9,068 bases of DNA from Bacteroidales bacterium UBA3856 (GTDB taxonomy: Bacteria; Bacteroidota; Bacteroidia; Bacteroidales; UBA932), in NCBI GenBank assembly GCA_002392525.1, contig DGHE01000058.1:1-9068 (forward strand), written 5' to 3'. Positions 5,042-9,068 of this stretch are shown piece after piece (the stretch's first letter is position 1; each line of letters begins with the position of its first letter). The position numbers and the translations under genes were made by a program. Under the pieces are notes generated by a model. It saw only the letters and a program-made list of their open reading frames with translations. It made no database searches and was not told where the DNA came from.

Positions 5042-6300
5042 TTGAAGCATCGATCGTCACCATTGGTGACGAAATTCTTATCGGCCAGGTTCTGGATACC
5101 AATTCCCAGCAGTTGGCCCGCGCCCTCGAAGAAGTGGGTATCCACGTGGTGCGCATGGTTTCCGTTGGCGACAAGCGCGAGGAAATTGCCCAGACCCTCC
5201 TCCAGGAGCTCTCCAGGGCCCGGATTGTCTTCTCTACCGGCGGCCTGGGACCCACCAAGGACGACATTACCAAGGCAGTCCTGGCCCAAATCTCCGGCAG
5301 CAAGGGCTATGTGAAGCACGAAGGGCAGATGCAGAAGGTGGTGGAAATCCTACACGGCCGCGGCCTGGACGTCCTTCCTTCCAATGAAAACCAGGCCATG
5401 GTGCCGGACAGGGCCCATGTGATTGTGAATGCGCTGGGAACGGCCCCCATCATGGTGTTCCGGGATATGCCCGGTTCCGGGAGCACGCTTTATGCCCTTC
5501 CCGGCGTTCCCCACGAGGCTGTAGGCGCCATCCCTTCCATCATGGAGGACATCCGGGCGCACCAGCCGCTTTCTCAGATCCTGCACCGGAGCCTCATGGT
5601 CTACGGCATTGCCGAGAGTGCTCTCTCGGAGAAAATCGCCGCCTGGGAAGACGCCCTTCCGGCCGATATGCATCTGGCGTACCTCCCGAATCCCCTCACC
5701 GGCATCCGGCTCCGCCTCTCCCTGTACGGCTGCACCACCGGAGATGAGAAGGAGCGGATGGAGGACCAGCTCATCGGCCTGAAAGCTCTCCTCGGAGACC
5801 TTCTTTATGCCGACGGAGACTCCGACCTTGAAACCACCATCGGCGGCATCTGCCGCGAGAATGGACTCACGCTCTCCTGCGCCGAGTCCTGCACGGGCGG
5901 AATGATTGCGCACATGATTACTTCGGTGCCCGGCTCTTCCGGCTACTTCCTGGGCTCCGTCACCTCCTACGCCATCCCGGTCAAGGAGAAGGTGCTGGGA
6001 GTTCCGGCCCGCATCATCGAGGAGAAGGGCGTGGTCTCTTCGGAGGTGGCTGCGGCCATGGCCGAGGGAGTCCGCCAGCTCACCGGCTCGGATTACGCCG
6101 TCTCCACCACCGGTCTCGCCGGCCCTTCCGGAGATGCGTTCAATCCGGTGGGAACAGTGTGGATTGGAGTGGCCGGTCCCCGGGGTTCACGCACCGTCCG
6201 CTATGTTTACAAGAATGACCGGAAGCGCAATATCGAGCGTTTTGCGGCCTCGGCGCTCAACTTCCTGCGTCTATACATGCTGGAGGACTTAAAACATTAG
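5038..6300 (+). CDS. cinA: CinA: nicotinamide-nucleotide amidohydrolase with MoCF-like N-terminal domain
   Basis: A full-length 420-residue two-domain protein. The N-terminal COG1058/MoCF-like domain (residues 1-165), associated in the family with ADP-ribose pyrophosphatase activity, has TIGDEILIGQVLDTNS (8-23), STGGLGPTKDD (66-76) and LPGVPHE (154-160). The C-terminal PncC domain (about 265-415) deamidates nicotinamide mononucleotide to nicotinate mononucleotide in NAD salvage. It shows SCAESCTGGMI (280-290), with the catalytic serine region, then SYAIPVKEKVLGV (310-322), TGLAGPSG (358-365) and NPVGTVWIGV (369-378). The loop after GPSG reads DAF instead of the more usual GG-type sequence, a small departure. 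The ATG overlaps the preceding stop (ATGA), so translation is probably coupled to the DHOD-like protein. It ends the plus-strand operon just before a strong hairpin. The old competence-induced name does not imply competence here. Confidence 0.95.
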   Translation: MIEASIVTIGDEILIGQVLDTNSQQLARALEEVGIHVVRMVSVGDKREEIAQTLLQELSRARIVFSTGGLGPTKDDITKAVLAQISGSKGYVKHEGQMQKVVEILHGRGLDVLPSNENQAMVPDRAHVIVNALGTAPIMVFRDMPGSGSTLYALPGVPHEAVGAIPSIMEDIRAHQPLSQILHRSLMVYGIAESALSEKIAAWEDALPADMHLAYLPNPLTGIRLRLSLYGCTTGDEKERMEDQLIGLKALLGDLLYADGDSDLETTIGGICRENGLTLSCAESCTGGMIAHMITSVPGSSGYFLGSVTSYAIPVKEKVLGVPARIIEEKGVVSSEVAAAMAEGVRQLTGSDYAVSTTGLAGPSGDAFNPVGTVWIGVAGPRGSRTVRYVYKNDRKRNIERFAASALNFLRLYMLEDLKH

Positions 6301-6308
6301 TATGTAAT

Positions 6309-6353
6309 AAAAGAAACACAAATGTTAGCGCTTGTAACATTTGTGTTTCTTTT
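6309..6353. terminator. Bidirectional terminator with perfect 19-bp stem
   Basis: Arms at 6309-6327 (AAAAGAAACACAAATGTTA) and 6335-6353 are exact inverse complements around the 7-base loop GCGCTTG. The right arm ends in TTTCTTTT, and the left arm read on the minus strand does too, so it can end transcription both ways. It stands 8 bases after the cinA stop and 22 bases beyond the dipeptidase stop, exactly between two convergent operons. Confidence 0.85.
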
Positions 6354-6375
6354 CTGCTAAAACGGAGAAACTGCT

Positions 6376-7341
6376 TTATTCAGAGCAATTTACGATTCTA
6401 CTCCAGACAGACAGTAAATTCTTCCCGGACACCTTTAAAATGTCCTTTTCGGAGTATCCCCTGCGTCTCATTTCTTCCAAAACCAGCTGGGTTTGAGAGA
6501 TGTTTTCTACGCCTTCGGGGGTGACTTCGATGCCGTCGAAATCGCTCCCGATTCCCACATGGTCGATGCCGGCAATGGCAACGGCATGATCAATGTGATC
6601 CACAATTTCCTTGACGCCGGGGCGCCAGGGTTTCTCGGGATCATAGGCATCCGAGAGAAAATACGGATAAAAGTTGATGCCCACGTAACCGTCCTTTTCT
6701 CCCAGCGCGCGGAGCATCTCGTCGGTGAGATTGCGGCGGTGCGAGCAAAGGGCGCGGCAGCAGGAATGGGTTGCCACGACGGGTGCCTTGGACAGGCCGA
6801 TGACATCCCAGAACGTCCGGTCCGATGCATGGGAGAGGTCTATCATCATGCCCAGCGCGTTCATCTCGGCCACCACTTCCCTGCCAAACGGACTCAATCC
6901 TCCCCAGCGCTTTCCCTCGGCGGCACTGTCAGCCACGGCGTTGTCTTCATTGTGGGTAAGGGTGACGTAACTTACGCCCAGCCGGTAGAAGGTTCTCAGG
7001 AGTGACAGCGACTCCTGGATGGGCGCTGCGTTTTCCATGCCCATGAAGACGGAGATGAGGCCTTTTTTCTCATGGGCGGGTACTTCATCGGGGCCGAACG
7101 TGAGGACGGCATAGTCCTCGTTGGCCTCGCAGGCGTCGTAGGTGGCGCTGAGCATCTCCAGGGCACGGCGCGTGGCCGCATCGGGCGCTGTGCCGGGTGC
7201 GGTGTAGAGAGCAAAGAAGGCGCCGCCCACTTCCCCGGCCTTCATTTTGGGAAAATCTACCTGTACGCCGGGATTGTCTATGCCGATGTTTCGCTGCCGC
7301 AGCAGCTCGGACGGGGTGTCCAGATGGGAATCGTAGATCAT
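6376..7341 (-). CDS. Membrane dipeptidase-type metallopeptidase (M19, renal dipeptidase family)
   Basis: A zinc-dependent hydrolase of dipeptides, with a wide range in this family including D-amino-acid dipeptides. It is 321 residues with all hallmark ligands: DSHLDT (4-9; His6 and Asp8), GMENA (101-105; Glu103 as bridging ligand), YVTLTHNEDN (125-134), DLSHAS (168-173; His171), ATHSCCRAL (190-198; His192), HRRNLTDEM (201-209, substrate-binding Arg) and GIGSDFDG (263-270; Asp267/Asp269). There is no signal peptide; the protein starts directly at the first metal-binding strand, so it is probably cytoplasmic, unlike the secreted mammalian enzyme. Its ATG (7339-7341) overlaps the stop of the GIN-domain gene by four bases, so translation is likely coupled. 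The substrate is not predictable; peptidoglycan-derived or dietary dipeptides are plausible. Confidence 0.92.
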   Translation of the reverse strand: MIYDSHLDTPSELLRQRNIGIDNPGVQVDFPKMKAGEVGGAFFALYTAPGTAPDAATRRALEMLSATYDACEANEDYAVLTFGPDEVPAHEKKGLISVFMGMENAAPIQESLSLLRTFYRLGVSYVTLTHNEDNAVADSAAEGKRWGGLSPFGREVVAEMNALGMMIDLSHASDRTFWDVIGLSKAPVVATHSCCRALCSHRRNLTDEMLRALGEKDGYVGINFYPYFLSDAYDPEKPWRPGVKEIVDHIDHAVAIAGIDHVGIGSDFDGIEVTPEGVENISQTQLVLEEMRRRGYSEKDILKVSGKNLLSVWSRIVNCSE

Positions 7342-8111
7342 TTTTCGTAAGGGGCAAAGGTGGATTTGAGAATCTGGTCCACGGTGATGGCCGGAATGCC
7401 GGTATAGTAGAGGGCGCTTCCGCCGGTGAGATTGACAAAGAGGAATTCCTCGGCATGGACGCAGGCTTCGCTGGAGCCTTTCATATCGGCCTTCACGCGG
7501 CGGGAGTTGCAGGAAAGGCTGTTCAGGCGGGCTTTTCTTTCACTGCGGAAAGAGAGCGTCCCGGTTTCGCCGGAGAGGGTGCAGTCGGCGTTTCCGCTCA
7601 GCTCCAGCGAGATGACCTCGCCGCTGTAGGAAAGGCTGGCCTGTGCACTCCGGTCCATGATGACCCGGGGAGACGGTACCCGCAGGAGGATGTCCCGCGC
7701 GACGGATTTGTCTGAGAGTGTGAGCGTATCGGCCACGACTCCCCCGTAGCTGGTGATGAGGGCGTTGCCGGTGCCGGAGACCTTGAAAAGGGAGGGGGCC
7801 GATACAAGGACGCGCTTGACGGGCACGGGGGCGTTCTTTCCCTTGTAGAGCTTCCGGACGTCGGAGGGAATGGATTTCTCGTCCATGTCCACGTAGAGCA
7901 CGCGCGAGCGCACATACACCTGGATGTAGGGCATGAGGGCTTTGTCGGCGATAATCTTGACGCTGGGCTGGCTGCTTTCCTGCAGCGCAAGCTCCATGGT
8001 GCTGCCGGCCACGACGGAGTGAAACTCCCCTACGGGACAGATTTTCTCGTCCTGGCACCAGGCTGCTGTACTTAAAGTAATACTTAAGATAAAAGTAAGA
8101 AGTTTCTTCAT
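7338..8111 (-). CDS. Exported GIN-domain (DUF2807) protein
   Basis: A 257-residue envelope protein of unknown function. A type I signal peptide is clear: MKKLL, a hydrophobic core TFILSITLSTAA, and cleavage probably near WCQ-DE. The cysteine at residue 19 follows Trp, a poor lipobox, so a lipoprotein is unlikely but possible. The mature part is beta-rich, as in the head GIN domain (PF10988-type): FHSVVAGSTMELALQ (30-44), VKIIADKALMPYIQVYV (51-67), VLYVDMD (71-77), then repeated short strands such as LFKVSGTGNALI and LELSGNADCTLSG that suggest a solenoid. Such proteins are common in Bacteroidota envelopes with no proven role; the auto-transporter adhesin label is only a guess in databases. It starts 3 bases after the ABC-F stop and overlaps the dipeptidase ATG. 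Confidence 0.8.
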   Translation of the reverse strand: MKKLLTFILSITLSTAAWCQDEKICPVGEFHSVVAGSTMELALQESSQPSVKIIADKALMPYIQVYVRSRVLYVDMDEKSIPSDVRKLYKGKNAPVPVKRVLVSAPSLFKVSGTGNALITSYGGVVADTLTLSDKSVARDILLRVPSPRVIMDRSAQASLSYSGEVISLELSGNADCTLSGETGTLSFRSERKARLNSLSCNSRRVKADMKGSSEACVHAEEFLFVNLTGGSALYYTGIPAITVDQILKSTFAPYEK

Positions 8112-8114
8112 ATC

Positions 8115-9068
8115 TTATGCTTCTAATTGTTCCATCAGGTTGGTCCACTCCTCGGTGGCGGTATCCAGCGAGCGCTTGAGCTCCAGGTATTCGCGGGTGA
8201 GCTCCATGATGTCGTCCTTCTCTCCGGGGGCGGCCAGCACCGCTTCGATCTCCTTCATGCGTTTCTCGTCCTTCCCAATCTCTTTTTCCAAGTAGTCTAT
8301 GCGGTTCTTGATCTTTTTCTGCTCCTTGCTCTGGGCCTTGAAGGCGGTATTGTCGGCTTTGGCGGGCTTCACCACGGGCTGCGGCTCGCGCGTGGCGGCC
8401 GGGGCGGCATTTTTCCTCTCCAGCTCCTGCAGGCTCTCCAGCTTTCGGCGACGGAGGAAGTCCTCCACCCCGCCCAGGTGCTCCTGCACCTTTCCGTCCC
8501 GGAACTCGTAGAGCTTGTCCACCAGGCCTTCCAGGAAGTCACGGTCGTGGGATACCACAATGAGCGTGCCGTCAAAGCTCTTCAGGGCCTGTTTGAGCAC
8601 GTCCTTGGAACGAATGTCCATGTGGTTGGTGGGTTCATCGAGCGCCAGGACATTGTACGGAGAGAGCATGAGCTTGGCCATGCCCAGGCGGGCGCGTTCG
8701 CCGCCGGAGAGTACGGATACCTTTTTATCGATGTCCTCGCCCTTGAAGAGAAAGGCGCCCAGAAGGTCTCTGAGGCGGGTGCGGATGTCCCCCACCGCAA
8801 TGCGGTCCAGCGTGCCCAGCACGGTCTCGGACGGGTCCAGGATGTCTTCCTGGTTCTGGGCATAATAGCCGATGTGCACGTTGTGTCCCACTCGGGCCTC
8901 TCCCTCCAGGGGATCCAGTTCCCGCATGATTACGCGCATGAGGGTAGTCTTACCCTCTCCGTTTCGGCCGATGAAGGCCACCTTCTCGCCGCGCTTGATC
9001 TCGATGTTGGCGCCGCGGAAAACCACTTTCTGGGGGTAGCCCACCGTGAGGTCGGTTCCCTTGAACAC
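8115..9068 (-). CDS. ABC-F family ATPase, C-terminal half (N-terminus beyond window)
   Basis: Soluble twin-ATPase protein of the ABC-F type, which acts on ribosomes rather than in transport. Only the second ATPase domain and tail are visible (317 residues to the TAA at 8115-8117; the frame is open to the right edge, and the GTG at 9066-9068 is just an internal valine). Walker A is GRNGEGKT (34-41 of the visible part), Q-loop Gln71, signature LSGGERARLGMA (120-131), Walker B NVLALDEPTNHMD (139-151) and switch VVSHDRDF (171-178). An Ala/Pro/Lys linker (218-245) leads to a charged coiled coil (about 245-317) like the C-terminal extension of Uup-type proteins. There is no membrane segment. It heads a tight operon with the GIN protein and the dipeptidase. 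A Uup-like housekeeping or resistance role cannot be settled without the first half. Confidence 0.9.
   Translation of the reverse strand: MFKGTDLTVGYPQKVVFRGANIEIKRGEKVAFIGRNGEGKTTLMRVIMRELDPLEGEARVGHNVHIGYYAQNQEDILDPSETVLGTLDRIAVGDIRTRLRDLLGAFLFKGEDIDKKVSVLSGGERARLGMAKLMLSPYNVLALDEPTNHMDIRSKDVLKQALKSFDGTLIVVSHDRDFLEGLVDKLYEFRDGKVQEHLGGVEDFLRRRKLESLQELERKNAAPAATREPQPVVKPAKADNTAFKAQSKEQKKIKNRIDYLEKEIGKDEKRMKEIEAVLAAPGEKDDIMELTREYLELKRSLDTATEEWTNLMEQLEA

Noticed and set aside
5038..6300. CinA as a sign of a competence locus
   Set aside because: No recA, comE or dprA-like gene is present; CinA/PncC is a widespread NAD salvage enzyme.

Overview
The window looks like a chromosomal segment of a Bacteroidota bacterium, most likely Bacteroidales. 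Genes are fairly GC-rich. The start sites show Bacteroidota-type promoter boxes (TAnnTTTG, sometimes with a TTTG about 20 bases upstream) and no clear Shine-Dalgarno sequences. The proteins also have a Bacteroidota flavour: a long-form QueA, a PlsB/PlsC-like acyltransferase of about 380 residues, a GIN-domain (DUF2807) exported protein and an ABC-F ATPase with a C-terminal coiled coil. The genus cannot be fixed from the sequence alone. I see no insertion sequence, phage gene, CRISPR array, tRNA or rRNA.

Layout: (1) 1-3423, minus strand: queA (tRNA queuosine synthesis), then a membrane-lipid acyltransferase, then a 23S rRNA uracil-C5 methyltransferase of the RlmD type, which runs off the left edge. 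(2) 3424-3914: a 491-base, very AT-rich divergent intergenic region. It holds two outward promoters, repeated TGTAAA/TTTACA words, a 28-bp dyad, a 13-bp inverted repeat spanning 93 bp, and a hairpin followed by a T run with no known gene in front of it. (3) 3915-6300, plus strand: a small XRE-type HTH protein, a short degenerate dihydroorotate-dehydrogenase-like barrel protein, and full-length cinA overlapping it by four bases. A perfect 19-bp stem closes this operon and also faces the opposing operon. (4) 6376-9068, minus strand: an ABC-F ATPase (its N-terminal part lies beyond the right edge), an exported GIN-domain protein and an M19 dipeptidase, packed with a 3-base gap and a 4-base overlap.

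Function: the left operon joins tRNA modification, rRNA modification and phospholipid synthesis. The central operon carries the pyridine-nucleotide salvage enzyme CinA/PncC beside a barrel protein that has lost its cofactor and catalytic motifs. The right operon joins an ABC-F ATPase, an envelope protein and a dipeptidase. Most genes are ordinary housekeeping genes. The parts most worth a second look are the AT-rich regulatory region and the degenerate DHOD-like protein coupled to CinA.
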